A stretch of DNA of 64,000 nt from CAWGCA01 sp963820955 (GCA_963820955.1 CAWGCA010000041.1:124001-188000); one strand, 5' to 3'. Positions 26,582-36,310 are shown, numbered from the stretch's first letter. Notes: generated from the sequence alone by a model not told the origin. A program made the numbers and translations.

Positions 26582-27166
26582 TTATTTATCCCAGATATTC
26601 GGAATTACCGCACTTGAGTAGCCGGAAATGAATGGCTTTCTATCCCCACCCGGCAATCTGTAGATGCTCCGCTCCACAGTCCCTATATTCGCCCCGTAAA
26701 TATGAATACTGACTGATGTACGATCACCAAGAGCATTCGAAACTCTATGGATGTCCCCGATGCGTGGAGATACCAAATCGATTTCACCCGGTTTTATCTG
26801 ATGCGTACTTCCCCCAAGCAACTGCGCAGTAGCAGTCGAAAACTGGAACTCCTCACAGAGCTCCATGCCGCGCATTACCCCCACCATGCCCCATACAGTA
26901 TGGTCATGTATCGGTGTTTCCTGACCGGGCCCCCACACAAAGCTGACTACAGAAAAGCGTTCTGCGCCATCGCAGTACAGCAAGTATTGCTGATACCGCT
27001 GCGGGTGGGGTTTTGAAAAACGTTCGGGTAACCAATCATCGTGGGCTATGAGTTCTGAGAGTAGTACTTTACCATCAGTAAACATACGTTCTTCGTCATT
27101 ACCGAATTTCTCAACCAGTCGAGTAAATGACTGAATGAATTCCCGAAACCGAACTATGTTGGCCAT
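26582..27166 (-). CDS. Cysteine dioxygenase-type thiol dioxygenase (possibly 3-mercaptopropionate dioxygenase)
   Basis: Non-haem iron cupin enzyme, 194 residues, adding O2 to a small thiol to give a sulfinate. The iron-binding His pair is in TPIHDHTVWG, and the third His is in GDIHRVSNA. The YQQYLLYCD and FSVVSFVWGPGQ blocks are typical. The pattern VWGMVGVMRG with SIHIYGANIG is closer to bacterial 3-mercaptopropionate dioxygenases than to mammalian cysteine dioxygenase; the choice of thiol is inference. It stands alone next to MITE copy 2. Confidence 0.87.
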   Translation of the reverse strand: MANIVRFREFIQSFTRLVEKFGNDEERMFTDGKVLLSELIAHDDWLPERFSKPHPQRYQQYLLYCDGAERFSVVSFVWGPGQETPIHDHTVWGMVGVMRGMELCEEFQFSTATAQLLGGSTHQIKPGEIDLVSPRIGDIHRVSNALGDRTSVSIHIYGANIGTVERSIYRLPGGDRKPFISGYSSAVIPNIWDK

Positions 27167-27654
27167 TTCAAATCGCTATCCTATGGATGGGAGCAGAGTC
27201 TTTCATTGGTTCCCAACGGTCTGCATCGGTGGATTTCTTTCTTCCCGGATGATGGGTCTGGGTTAGTAGTTGCCTGGAATTGTATCAGGATCATTTAGCT
27301 TATTCATGAGACGGCACTCGTTAGGACAAAATGCATAAGGGCGTAACCCTCAATCTTTTTGTATCAATACAGTTCATTCAGGAGCCGAATTTAATTTGCT
27401 GAATGTTCTCTGGCCGACTATTGTCTGTTACGCTGCAACACGATTGTATTGGCACAGCTAGATTAGTTCGTCGGATGTCAAACAGGCAAGGACCGACCTT
27501 ACTTTAGGCGTTTGCCTCGAACTATATGATTTAGCCCAATATCTCGCGCTAGAAAGTGCTGACGATTTGGTCGAGGTCGCTACTGTATAATGTGCCAGCT
27601 AAGAAAAATAAATTAGTACGCTGCTGAGAATAATAACGTATTGAGGGAAACGAA
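27167..27654. other. Intergenic region
   Basis: 488 bases between the dioxygenase and the VPLPA-CTERM gene. A/T-rich, no credible frame, no repeat shared with the rest of the window. Presumably promoters for both divergent genes. Confidence 0.4.
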
Positions 27655-28266
27655 ATGAATAAGCTTGCTCTTAATGTGACCGCTGTTGCCGTACCCCTAC
27701 TTCTGTTGTCGTTACCCGTGCGTGCATCTTTGTACGATATTGTTTGTGTTGAATGCACATTGACACAGGCAACCTACGAATTTAATGATATTACTCTTGG
27801 CCATATCGCCGACGGAGATATCACTTTCCCAAGTGCAATAGGTGATTTTGAGATCGAAGATTTCTTTGGGTCCCTATTAGTCGCTCATGACGTCACATTT
27901 TATCGGGGTACCGGAACATATAGCTTCGACTCTATCGGGGATAGTGTTGCACCAGGCGAGACCATCACTATGACTGTTGATTCAGGTCAGGTTGGTATGC
28001 ATTTCTTGTTTGACTGGAATGGGAAGGCTGATATTGATGTATTAAATGTTTTCGATACCAGCTATATTAATGGTGAAATGATATATACCTCCACGGATGT
28101 AGATGGTAACGGTATTGTCGGTTTCGCGATGGTTGATGGCCCGTTTCAAGGCACCGATATGGCTACGAATTTTGTGGTCGCAACACCCATACCTGCCGCT
28201 GTCTGGTTCTTTGCTTCCGGCCTGCTGGGGTTGATCGGGATTTCCAGATGTAAGAAATCTTCTTGA
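27655..28266 (+). CDS. VPLPA-CTERM-type sorted exported protein
   Basis: 203 residues. N-terminal signal (ALNVTAVAVPLLLLSLPVRA), a beta-rich core of unknown function (FNDITLGHIADGDITFPSAI...), and a C-terminal tripartite sorting tail: TPIPAAVWFF, a hydrophobic helix (ASGLLGLIGI), then a basic end (SRCKKSS). This is the VPLPA form of the PEP-CTERM signal, processed by an exosortase/XrtD-type enzyme that is not in this window. Ribosome site GAGGGAAACG. Confidence 0.85.
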   Translation: MNKLALNVTAVAVPLLLLSLPVRASLYDIVCVECTLTQATYEFNDITLGHIADGDITFPSAIGDFEIEDFFGSLLVAHDVTFYRGTGTYSFDSIGDSVAPGETITMTVDSGQVGMHFLFDWNGKADIDVLNVFDTSYINGEMIYTSTDVDGNGIVGFAMVDGPFQGTDMATNFVVATPIPAAVWFFASGLLGLIGISRCKKSS

Positions 28267-28431
28267 AGTTTTAGCCGAGATAATAGCTCGATCGATCGCT
28301 TCGAAGTGAGGATGTATCCGCTGGCGCAGAGACTATTTTATGGTTCAATAGTAGCACCTCTAAAATATACCCAGAACCGTTCATCATCTGACAAAAAAAT
28401 AAATATCTTGTAAACCATTGTATTTATTAAC

Positions 28432-28530
28432 TTCCCATCGTGAATATATATCGAACTCTTTGTATCGCACCGACCCCCGAAATCAGGGCTGTTTTTGAGA
28501 GCATCAGGGGATTCGCTTCAGTAATTTGAG
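28432..28530. repeat. ~100-bp repeat family, copy A
   Basis: Shares ATATCGAACTCTTTGTATCGC, CCCCCGAAATCAGGGCTGTT and GCATCAGGG with copies at 30647, 36364 and 37297. Lies in a gene-free stretch (28267-28832) whose remaining sequence I do not recognise. Confidence 0.75.
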
Positions 28531-28832
28531 TTTAGTGATGGGGGAGGTTCGATCAGGGGTCGGGTAGCACGGATTCGGCGAGTCACCGGCCCCGTGCGAT
28601 GATATTGAGATCTTAACCGTATGTCAGGTCGTTCAGGGGGGAGGCCGTTGCGCAAAATTCACGATTCAAGATGCCCCCTACCACACTGTTTTTCGTTGGT
28701 GTATGTATTCAACAACCTATCCTGATTTTCTAAGACGATCAATAATTATTCCTAATACGACAAGTAACCAGCCAATAAGGAACGTAGCAAAGCAAAGTGC
28801 CATCCTCAAATCAAAATATCTGTACTCCAAAT

Positions 28833-29050
28833 CAGTGCTGTCCCATTAGCCTCCAACCGTCATGCCGGACTTGATCCGGCATCCAGTGAACGCATTGAAA
28901 AACCTGGATTCCGGACAAGTGCTTCGCACTTTCCGGAATGACGAACATCAGTGTTCAAATTCATGTCTATGTCGCAACTAATCACTATGAAAGAGCTGTC
29001 GTATCAATGCGTTCCAGTTATATGTAACGCAACTTAATGGGACAGCACTG
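28833..29050 (+). mobile_element. 218-bp MITE, copy 3, with 9-bp target duplication
   Basis: Same element as at 2535. The left inverted repeat has one change (CCCATTAGCC). The 9-bp duplication ACTCCAAAT is at 28824-28832 and 29051-29059. Same orientation as copy 4; the two bracket the first toxin-antitoxin module. Confidence 0.93.
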
Positions 29051-29297
29051 ACTCCAAATAGGCAATGATAAAGCCAGTAAAAGCAAGGAATACTCCCAAA
29101 CTTACAATAGTTTTATGCCCCTGTTTCCCTTATCACTATCGGTCATGGTGATATCTATATTTGCAGGTGATCTATTGACATGAATTGCATTTTTTGACTC
29201 GTTGAAACAAATAGAATGGTATTCACATAGCATCGCATCGGCATATGCCATTTCCCCGGCTTGGCCAAAAATCGCTCGACTGCGTATTCCGCTGAAT

Positions 29298-29392
29298 GTT
29301 GCCACCTGTTCCGGAGTGAAAGCTGCCACCTGATCCACGCGAAGGCTGCCACCCATTCCAAGGCAAAGCTGCCACCTGTCGGAGCGAAGCGA
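29298..29392. repeat. Four tandem 23-24-bp repeats, IS21-type end remnant
   Basis: Four copies of G(C/T)TGCCACC(T/C) begin at 29298, 29322, 29345 and 29368, each followed by a similar spacer (TTCCGGAGTGAA...). Multiple short terminal repeats of this sort are typical of IS21-family ends. No istA/istB gene is nearby, so this would be an orphan end. Confidence 0.55.
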
Positions 29393-29478
29393 CGCGGGAT
29401 GTATTATTACACCAACTTTCAAGCCGGGGAGATTCCCTTCATAAGCAATATCGACCAAGTTGACGCTGGTGGATGTGT

Positions 29479-29503
29479 GATATACATTCATAGAGAGTAT
29501 ATC
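29479..29503. promoter_or_regulatory. Operator-like inverted repeat before the antitoxin
   Basis: GATATAC, 11-base spacer, GTATATC: a perfect 7-bp inverted repeat ending 18 bases before the antitoxin ATG. Its placement is as expected for autoregulation by a MazE/AbrB-type antitoxin. Confidence 0.55.
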
Positions 29504-29521
29504 TTTGAGTTGGAGTTTGTC

Positions 29522-29755
29522 ATGCAAGTCTCAAAATGGGGTAACAGTTTGGCCATACGCCTACCCACGTCAGTCGTTGAAGCATTACAGCTGCACGAAG
29601 GTGACGATATCGAAGTAGTGATTGCCGACGAACGCATTTTTCAGGTTAAGAAAAAGCCTGGAAGGGACGAATTTCTTGCCAGGTTGCGCGCATTCAGGGG
29701 AAAGGTTCCAGCTGATTTCAGGTTCGATCGGGACGACGCGAATGCGCGATCGTAA
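29522..29755 (+). CDS. AbrB/MazE-type (VapB-like) antitoxin
   Basis: 77 residues with the swapped-hairpin AbrB fold: VSKWGNSLAIRLPTSVVEAL followed by LHEGDDIEVVIADERIFQVK. The C-terminal tail (LRAFRGKVPADFRFDRDD) would bind and block the toxin. The frame is open from 29261, but the ATG at 29522 is the right start, with GGAG about nine bases upstream. It overlaps the PIN toxin gene by 14 bases. Confidence 0.9.
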   Translation: MQVSKWGNSLAIRLPTSVVEALQLHEGDDIEVVIADERIFQVKKKPGRDEFLARLRAFRGKVPADFRFDRDDANARS

Positions 29756-30164
29756 AGCATTCATCGATACCAATGTGCTGCTTTACCTGATGTCAGCGGA
29801 TACGGCAAAAGCCGACCGTGCAGAGTCGATAGTTCAGTCCGGCGGATCGATCAGCGTTCAAGTGTTGAACGAAATGGCAAGCGTGGCACGCCGAAAGCTG
29901 GATATGTCGTGGACGGAGATAGGAGAAGTCATAACGCTTATCCGGTCGCTGTGTTCAACCGAGCCGCTGACAATCGAGACCCATGATCGAGGTCGATTGA
30001 TTGCTGAGCGTTATCATCTCAGCGTCTATGATGCAATGATCGTGGCCGCCGCCCTTATTGCAGAATGCGAAGTTTTGTACTCAGAGGATATGCAGGATGG
30101 CATGTTGATTTCCGGTAATTTGTGTATTCTCAATCCATTCGCCGGTGACGCACCGCGCGAATAA
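29742..30164 (+). CDS. PIN-domain ribonuclease toxin (VapC-like)
   Basis: 140 residues. PIN nuclease acids are visible: FIDTNVLLYL (first Asp), NEMASVARRK (Glu), SVYDAMIVAAAL (Asp) and YSEDMQDG (Asp). It is translated from ATG 29742, inside the end of the antitoxin gene, so the two are coupled. The catalytic set looks complete, and the toxin is probably active when freed. The module is bracketed by MITE copies 3 and 4. Confidence 0.9.
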   Translation: MRDRKAFIDTNVLLYLMSADTAKADRAESIVQSGGSISVQVLNEMASVARRKLDMSWTEIGEVITLIRSLCSTEPLTIETHDRGRLIAERYHLSVYDAMIVAAALIAECEVLYSEDMQDGMLISGNLCILNPFAGDAPRE

Positions 30165-30288
30165 TAAAGATCAACCGCACATGACCGGAATGTAACCTCC
30201 TCTCCTGTCCCAGGTTAATTATCACTCAAGCCGCGATGCGGAGCTCAAAGTTAAGAGGCCGACGCTCGAATATTTTTATTACTTGGAT

Positions 30289-30506
30289 CAGTGCTGTCCC
30301 ATTAACCTCCAACCGTCATGCCGGACTTGATCCGGCATCCAGTGAACGCATTGAAAAACCTGGATTCCGGACAAGTGCTTCGCACTTTCCGGAATGACGA
30401 ACATCAGTGTTCAAATTCATGTCTATGGCGCAACTAATCACTATGAAAGAGCTGTCGTATCAATGCGTTCCAGTTATATGTAACGCAACTTAATGGGACA
30501 GCATTG
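30289..30506 (+). mobile_element. 218-bp MITE, copy 4, with 9-bp target duplication
   Basis: Same element as at 2535; the right end reads GCATTG instead of GCACTG. The 9-bp duplication TACTTGGAT is at 30280-30288 and 30507-30515. Confidence 0.93.
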
Positions 30507-30603
30507 TACTTGGATTAAGAAACAAAAAGACAGGGGATGGGAGCTGTTGCAGAATGCCAGTTGGCTTTCCACTCAAAAACAAGCCCCCTGTGTGGCTCCA
30601 ATG

Positions 30604-30746
30604 AAAAAAGGCCCGGCAGAACGTCTACCGGGCCCTTGATTTTACTGGCTCCCGTCGTGGACACATATCGAACTCTCTGTATTGTGCCGTCCCTTGAGGT
30701 CAGGGCTGTTTTTCAGGGCACCAGGGAATTCGGGCAAGTCGCTTAG
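30604..30746 (-). repeat. Terminator-like hairpin plus ~100-bp repeat, copy B
   Basis: Read leftward: GGGAGCCAG, a short A/T stretch, a strong hairpin (GGCCCGG/CCGGGCC) and T6. To the right lies the repeat beginning GGCTCCCGTCGTGGACACAT, related to 28432, 36364 and 37297. The repeat is cut at 30746 by an IS701-type element and resumes at 32276-32280. Confidence 0.75.
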
Positions 30747-32275
30747 TTCTACTTTGTCACATTTAACACTCTGATTCCAATGAAGAATCGGTTAGAATGT
30801 CGGGCATGGAAAGACGAAAAGAAATGGCACAACGGATGAGCCGAAGTCCACCCGAAACAACCCCGAAAAAATAGGATTTCTGATGCAAATAGCCCAGTGG
30901 AAAGACTGGGCAATAGTTTTTTGAATTTTTGCGATCAATTTTCTGATCATTTTTGTTTGCGTACGCGTGACGTATACGAGCCATGTAAACATTATCTGAG
31001 TGGATTGATGCAGGCACGTAAGAAAAATATGGAACGGATGGCTGAGGTAGTGCCTGAAAGCGACGAACAGGTGCTGCAACATTTTCTTTCCAACTCCAAT
31101 TGGGACGAGCGCGGTGTATTGGATCAAGTTGCGTTGGAAACGGATACCTTGTTAGGGGGTACGCCCGAGAGTGCGTTATTGATTGACGAGAGCGGGATTA
31201 CCAAGAAGGGCAACAAATCTGTTGGGGTGGCGCGGCAATGGAATGGCCGTCTTGGTAAGGTCGATAACTGTCAGGTAGGCGTTTATGCCGCACTGAGCCG
31301 TGGTAGCCGATCGACGCTGATTGATACACGGCTTTACCTGCCGTCATCATGGGTAAAGGATAAGGCACGTTGCGTGGTGGCTGGTGTGCCGAACCAAGCC
31401 CGACGACTCAAGAGCAAGCCGGACCTGGCACTGGATATGGTGCGTTACAACCGATGCTTGGGGGTACGCTTCAACTGGGTTGGAATGGATGGGTTGTACG
31501 GCAAAGATCCGGCGTTATTGAGGTCTTTGGAGAGCGACGGTGAAATCTTTATGGCGGATGTGCACAAGGACCAGCACATGTACCTTGAGGATCCGCAGCC
31601 GGTGGTTCCCGTATCCACCCTTGGTCGAGGTCGCAAGCGAAAAAGGCTGGTGGCTCAGAGCGAGAAGATGCGGGTTGATAAATGGATCAGAGCCCAACCG
31701 GCTTCGGCATGGAAACAGTTGACGCTACGCGACAGTACTAAAGGGAAACTACGTGTAGAAGTGCAGCATCGACGCGTCTGGTTATGGGACGGTAAAGAAA
31801 CGCAGGCACGTTGCTGGCATCTGATTGTACGCCGAGAAATCAAGGCGCGTGATGACATCAAATACAGTCTGAGCAATGCATCTTCAGACACTTCGTTACA
31901 ACGTCTGGCGCAGATGTAAGGACAACGTTACTGGGTAGAGCGATCGTTTCAGGATGGGAAAAGTCAAGCCGGTTTGGATCATTACCAGGCGCGTGGCTGG
32001 AAGGCCTGGCATCATCATATGGCGTTGGTGATGATGGCGATGTTGTTCATGCTCAAACAACGCATTGAACATCAGGATGAACTTCCGTTGCTGAGTTGTG
32101 CAGATATAGAAACCTTGTTAGCGCACTTATTGCCACGGCGAGATGTTGGTGTTGAAGAGGTGATTCGACAAATGGAAGTCCGTCACCAAAAACGTCAAGC
32201 GTCTATCGATTTCGCTTATGCTAAACAGCAACTTGAATGAGGTACCCGGCCGGTGGGGAATGTGACAAAGTAGAA
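30747..32275 (+). mobile_element. IS701-family-like element, copy 1 (1529 bp)
   Basis: Ends TTCTACTTTGTCACATT and AATGTGACAAAGTAGAA form a perfect 17-bp inverted repeat. The 4-bp sequence TTAG flanks it on both sides (30743-30746 and 32276-32279), matching the YTAR duplication known for IS701. It carries one transposase gene with an internal stop. Confidence 0.88.
30897..32240 (+). pseudogene. IS701-like transposase with internal stop
   Basis: DDE transposase of the IS701/SRSO17 type (LLIDESGITKKGNKSVGVAR, FNWVGMDGLYGKDPALLRSL, MADVHKDQHMYLEDPQP). The frame from GTG 30897 stops at TAA 31917-31919, then continues in the same frame with the expected WVERSFQDGKSQAGLDHYQA and the C-terminal HHHMALVMMAMLF to 32240. 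Copy 2 has a glutamine codon at the equivalent point, so this is a nonsense mutation. The catalytic glutamate region is probably past the stop, so it is inactive. Confidence 0.88.
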
Positions 32276-33268
32276 TTAGGTTGATTGATTTAGAACAGTC
32301 GATCGCTGCTCCCACGTCCGTGAACGGAACGCGCTAACCCCAATGTCGAGCCAAGAGAGAAGAATGGTTTTCATAGCTGTCCACCTAACTGCAGGCGACT
32401 GCGATACACGATGCCACAGCGGCAACGATTGCAGAAAAGATCAAGAATTACAAAGGCTATGAGTTTTCGGGACACACAGGAGATCCAACGCGTCTGGGAA
32501 GATAATATTCGGGTTTACGGTGCCAGAAAGATCTGGAAGCAGCTCACACGGGAAGGTTTTGTAATCGCTCGCTGCACAGTCGAACGGCTGATGAAAGCGC
32601 TGGATATACAAGGTGTCACACGAGGTGGAGCCAAGCGCCGAACCACGATCCCGGATGAGAGCCAGGACAGGCCATCAGATCTGGTGAATCGCCGGTTTGA
32701 AGCGGACCGGCCAAATCAGCTTTGGGTAGCAGATATTACCTATGTGGCTACATGGACCGGTGTGGTTTATGTCGCTTTTGTGGTGGATGTGTTTTCCCGT
32801 TACATCGTTGGCTGGCGTGTCAGTCGCTCCATGAAGACAGAGCTGGTGCTGGATGCCCTGGAGCAAGCCATATGGGCCAGGAAAGAGACCAAGAACCTGA
32901 TCCACCACAGTGATCGGGGCAGCCAATATCTGTCAATCCGTTATACGGAACGTCTGGCTGATGCCGGCATTGAGTCTTCAGTTGGCAGTGTGGGTGATTC
33001 CTATGATAATGCTTTGGCTGAGACAATTAATGGCCTGTTTAAAACCGAAGTCATTCGTCATCCCCAGCGAGGGCCATGGAAGACGATTGATGATGTTGAA
33101 TATGCCACGCTGGAATGGGTGGCCTGGTTTAACAATCGGAGACTGTTGGAAAGCATAGGTGATATGCCCCCGGCAGAATTTGAAATGCAGTATTATGAGC
33201 AAATTGAAGGGCCTGCCATGGTGGCATGACTCAAACTAAACGCCCTCCGGAATACCCGGGGCGATTCA
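32276..33268 (+). mobile_element. IS3-family element, right-hand remnant
   Basis: The right terminal repeat is seen as CCCGGGGCGATTCA ending at 33268 (complement TGAATCGCCCCGGG, the IS3 end pattern). No matching left end and no orfA are present. The first ~210 bases (32276-32486) are repeated at 37396-37597. Confidence 0.75.
32411..33229 (+). CDS. IS3-family transposase OrfB (orfA missing)
   Basis: 272 residues of an IS3-type integrase-like transposase: HTH_21-like VWEDNIRVYGARKIWKQL, then the rve core with WVADITYV (Asp), IHHSDRGSQYLS (Asp), and SYDNALAETINGLFK (Glu) and the tail LEWVAWFNNRRLLESIG. The DDE set is complete, but the N-terminus before residue ~20 does not match the family, and orfA, needed for the OrfAB fusion, is absent. 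Probably not functional alone. Starts at ATG 32411. Confidence 0.82.
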   Translation: MPQRQRLQKRSRITKAMSFRDTQEIQRVWEDNIRVYGARKIWKQLTREGFVIARCTVERLMKALDIQGVTRGGAKRRTTIPDESQDRPSDLVNRRFEADRPNQLWVADITYVATWTGVVYVAFVVDVFSRYIVGWRVSRSMKTELVLDALEQAIWARKETKNLIHHSDRGSQYLSIRYTERLADAGIESSVGSVGDSYDNALAETINGLFKTEVIRHPQRGPWKTIDDVEYATLEWVAWFNNRRLLESIGDMPPAEFEMQYYEQIEGPAMVA

Positions 33269-33357
33269 AAGGTGTTGTTGGGAGTCTTTTAAGTTAAATT
33301 GAGGAACTGGCTTTAATACTCGGTCAGTGTTAGGTTTTGTCAAGAAAGGAGATCAGA

Positions 33358-34101
33358 ATGCGAATTAAGACCGTCGTTTTTGTGTACGCCCTACTGACTC
33401 CGTTTGCGTTTGGCGAAACAACCATCACGATCAATGGCAGAACGATTGGGCCTTCAGGAAGCAGTATCACGGTGTACAACAACACGGTTGTCAACGACGA
33501 AAAGATACTCTCGGAAAATATGGTGGTGGGATCGGGAAAAATCGGAATCGAGAATCGCAATCTAACTGAGTTTGAAACACTACGATTGGACATAAACGCA
33601 GACGTCACTGTCGTAAAAGGGGAGAAGACTAGGTGCGTGATCACTGCCGACGATAACATTCTGCCTGTGATTATAACGAAGTCCGCAGACAAGATTCTGC
33701 GTATCTCTGCAAAGGACAGTTACTCATCTCGACAGAAGGTGGAAGTCGCTATTGAAACCCCGCAACTCAAGAAAGCGGAGATCAATGGAGCGGGAACAGT
33801 GGCAGTAACGGGAGTTCTGAAAGACAGGGTCGATTTGGTGATCAGTGGCTCGGGAGACATCACCGCAAAAGGTCAGGTGAAAAAACTGATAGCGACCATT
33901 AATGGATCAGGCGGCCTGCGCGCTGCAGATCTTCAGGCGAAAACAGCCACGGTTATCATCAACGGCTCAGGTGATGCGGATGTAAATGCGACTGCTTATC
34001 TCTCGGCCAAGGTGAATGGGAGCGGCAATATTACGTACCTGGGCACGCCGTCCAACGTCCACACGTCAGTGAAAGGTTCAGGCACTATTAGCAAGAAATG
34101 A
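33358..34101 (+). CDS. Exported DUF2807 (GIN-domain) protein
   Basis: 247 residues. Signal peptide (IKTVVFVYALLTPFAFG), then a right-handed beta-solenoid-like GIN domain with repeated NGSG/GSGDI turns (EINGAGTVAVTG, VISGSGDITAKG, TINGSGGLRAAD, IINGSGDADVNA, KVNGSGNITYLG). DUF2807 proteins are exported and of unknown function. I start at ATG 33358, right after AAAGGAGAT. It is intact although it lies between IS3 and IS701 remnants. Confidence 0.88.
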   Translation: MRIKTVVFVYALLTPFAFGETTITINGRTIGPSGSSITVYNNTVVNDEKILSENMVVGSGKIGIENRNLTEFETLRLDINADVTVVKGEKTRCVITADDNILPVIITKSADKILRISAKDSYSSRQKVEVAIETPQLKKAEINGAGTVAVTGVLKDRVDLVISGSGDITAKGQVKKLIATINGSGGLRAADLQAKTATVIINGSGDADVNATAYLSAKVNGSGNITYLGTPSNVHTSVKGSGTISKK

Positions 34102-34334
34102 CCGAACAATTGCCTACACCTGACTTGCCAGAGAAGAGGCCAAACATATTTACACCTGTCGAGCTGTATTCACCGCTGCGAACGGTTGAGTTCAACCTCT
34201 TATCAGACATTCGGGGAATAAGTACCAAGTGTTTTAGTATGATGACTGGGAACGGTAGGGTAAAGATGCGACTGGGTTTTCCGCGTGCACTTCGAGGTGA
34301 ATTGCTCTTTAACTAGATTTAAGGTTTGGGTTAA

Positions 34335-35860
34335 TTCTACTTTGTCAGATTAGAACTACAAATAACCGATTGAAAAATATAAAATATACGCAGTGAATTA
34401 TCTGCCAACCACTGAAAGGAACAAGCCTCAAATGACAAACACCAGGGTCATTTGAATTTACCTAATCCGCGCATAAAAGGAATAGATCGTATTGCCGATC
34501 GATTCCAACATTTTCACACTCGTTTCCAATCGCATTTCCGGAGTAAGACGAGGTCAGTATTTCAGTCGGCAACCCACTATCTCAATGGTCTGATGCAAGC
34601 GCAGAAAAAGAATATGGAACGGATGGAAGAGACAGTCGTTGATGCCGATGACCAACGTCTTCAACATATGCTGAGCGAATCCCACTGGGACCATCGTGCG
34701 GTCCTGGATCAAGTGGCTCAGGAAGCGGATCAATGGCTGGGTGGGACAGCGGATAGCTGTTTGCTGATCGATGAGAGTGGTCTTGCCAAGAAGGGCAAAC
34801 ATTCGGTCGGTGTTCAACGCCAATGGTGTGGTCGTCAAGGTAAGGTGGATAACTGCCAGGTGGGTGTTTTTGCTGCGCTGGGAAAAGGCCATCTATCGAC
34901 CCTGATTGATGAGCGCTTGTATCTACCCAAGGAATGGGCATCCAATCCAGCCCGCTGTCGTAAAGCGGGTATTCCAGAAGCCGAGCGCAAACATCGAAGC
35001 AAGTCCGAGTTGGCATTGGAGATGGTGCGTCACCAGAAGGCACTGGGGTTGCGTTATGCCTGGGTCGGTGCCGATGGGGGTTATGGAAAGGAACCGGCCT
35101 TTCTGAGGGGCTTGGAGGCGATGGGAGAGGTCTTTGTGGTGGATATCCACAAAGATCAACAGATCTACCTGGAAGATCCTCAACCGATCCTACCTGAATC
35201 GACGACGACACGTGGACGCCCCCGAAGTCGCCGACAAGCCCAGACAGCGCGCCTACGCGTTGATCAATGGAGTCAAGGCGCAACCAGATGCTGAGTGGCA
35301 GCGAGTCACATTACGCGATAGCAGCAAAGGAAAACTCCAGGTCGAGATCTGCATCGCCGCGTCTGGTTCTGGGATGGAAAAGAGGCGCAGGCCCATCAAT
35401 GGCACCTGATAGTACGCCGTGAGATGGATTCACCGGAAACGATCAAATACACACTGTCGAATGCACCCGCAGAGACGACAACCCCATCGTCTTGCGCAGA
35501 TGCAGGCGCAGCGATTCTGGATTGAGCGTTCGTTACAGGATGGCAAGAGTGAATCCGGATTGGCGGATTACCAGGCGCGTAAGTGGCGATCCTGGCATCA
35601 TCATATGGCCTTGGTCATGATGGCGATGTTATTCATGCTGGAAGAGCGCATCTTGCAGAAGGATGATCATCCGTTACTGAGTTGTTCAGACATTGAATCC
35701 TTGTTGCGCGCTTTCCTGCCACGGCGGGATATTGAACCCGATGAAATTATTCGGCAGATGAAGAAACGACATCACAAACGACAAGCGGCTATCGACTCCC
35801 AATACCGAAAACAGATGTTGAACAGTCGGTTAGTGGTTGATGAAATCTGACAAAGTAGAA
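34335..35860 (+). mobile_element. IS701-family-like element, copy 2 (1526 bp)
   Basis: Inverted repeats TTCTACTTTGTCAGATT and AATCTGACAAAGTAGAA differ from copy 1 at one base per end. The 4-bp duplication TTAA lies at 34331-34334 and 35861-35864. The sequence is related to copy 1 but clearly diverged, so this is a separate arrival and not a recent duplicate. Confidence 0.88.
34452..35850 (+). pseudogene. IS701-like transposase with frameshifts
   Basis: N-terminal part reads well from TTG 34452 (LLIDESGLAKKGKHSVGVQR, YAWVGADGGYGKEPAFLRGL). Near 35266 one extra base throws the frame into a stop at 35294. The following piece (VKAQPDAEWQRVTLRDSSKG) is in another frame, and the C-terminal piece (RFWIERSLQDGKSESGLADY...HHHMALVMMAMLFML) in a third. 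At least two frameshifts; inactive. Confidence 0.88.
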
Positions 35861-35988
35861 TTAAGTGTTCAAATTTTTGTAAACTAGAGCAGTCGACCAT
35901 TTAGACCCTGAGCCCTCCAGCTACCGTATAAACGTTACAAATCGGTGCCCGGCGCATGGCCGACAACTGCAGGGATGCAGAGGAATCA

Positions 35989-36044
35989 GGGGACAGTGTA
36001 CCTATTCTCAGGATTCGCGGTATTAGACTAGATATGCTGTCCCC
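35989..36044. repeat. Short GGGGACAG inverted-repeat element
   Basis: 56 bases from GGGGACAGTGTACC to ATGCTGTCCCC, an imperfect inverted repeat related to the 127-bp element at 6046. The surrounding stretch 35865-36310 has no credible gene. Confidence 0.5.
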
Positions 36045-36310
36045 CGAAGGCGAGGGTGTGCGGGTGTCCTGCCTGCCCCCGTAGGCGGGTGCTTCCTCCA
36101 GTCTGTCAGAGACCCCTGTGGCCGCTGACGGGCCTTCTTGTCGGTAATCTCACTATGACTAGGTGCTGGGCTGGGGACTGGAGGTTGGCAGAGTATCCAG
36201 CGGCTGACCTGGGGGGCTGGAGATCATCGAGCCCCTGCCATTGTGCAGGGTTTTTTGTTTGGGGTGGGGGAGGGATATCTGCTCAGGATATTTCCAACGC
36301 TGCGACGCGG

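Noticed and set aside
29102..29527. Leftward 141-codon frame opposite the IS21-like repeats
   Set aside because: It overlaps the antitoxin leader and the tandem repeats, and shows no protein-like pattern.
28824..30515. Composite transposon formed by MITE copies 3 and 4
   Set aside because: Each copy has its own, different 9-bp duplication, so they inserted separately.
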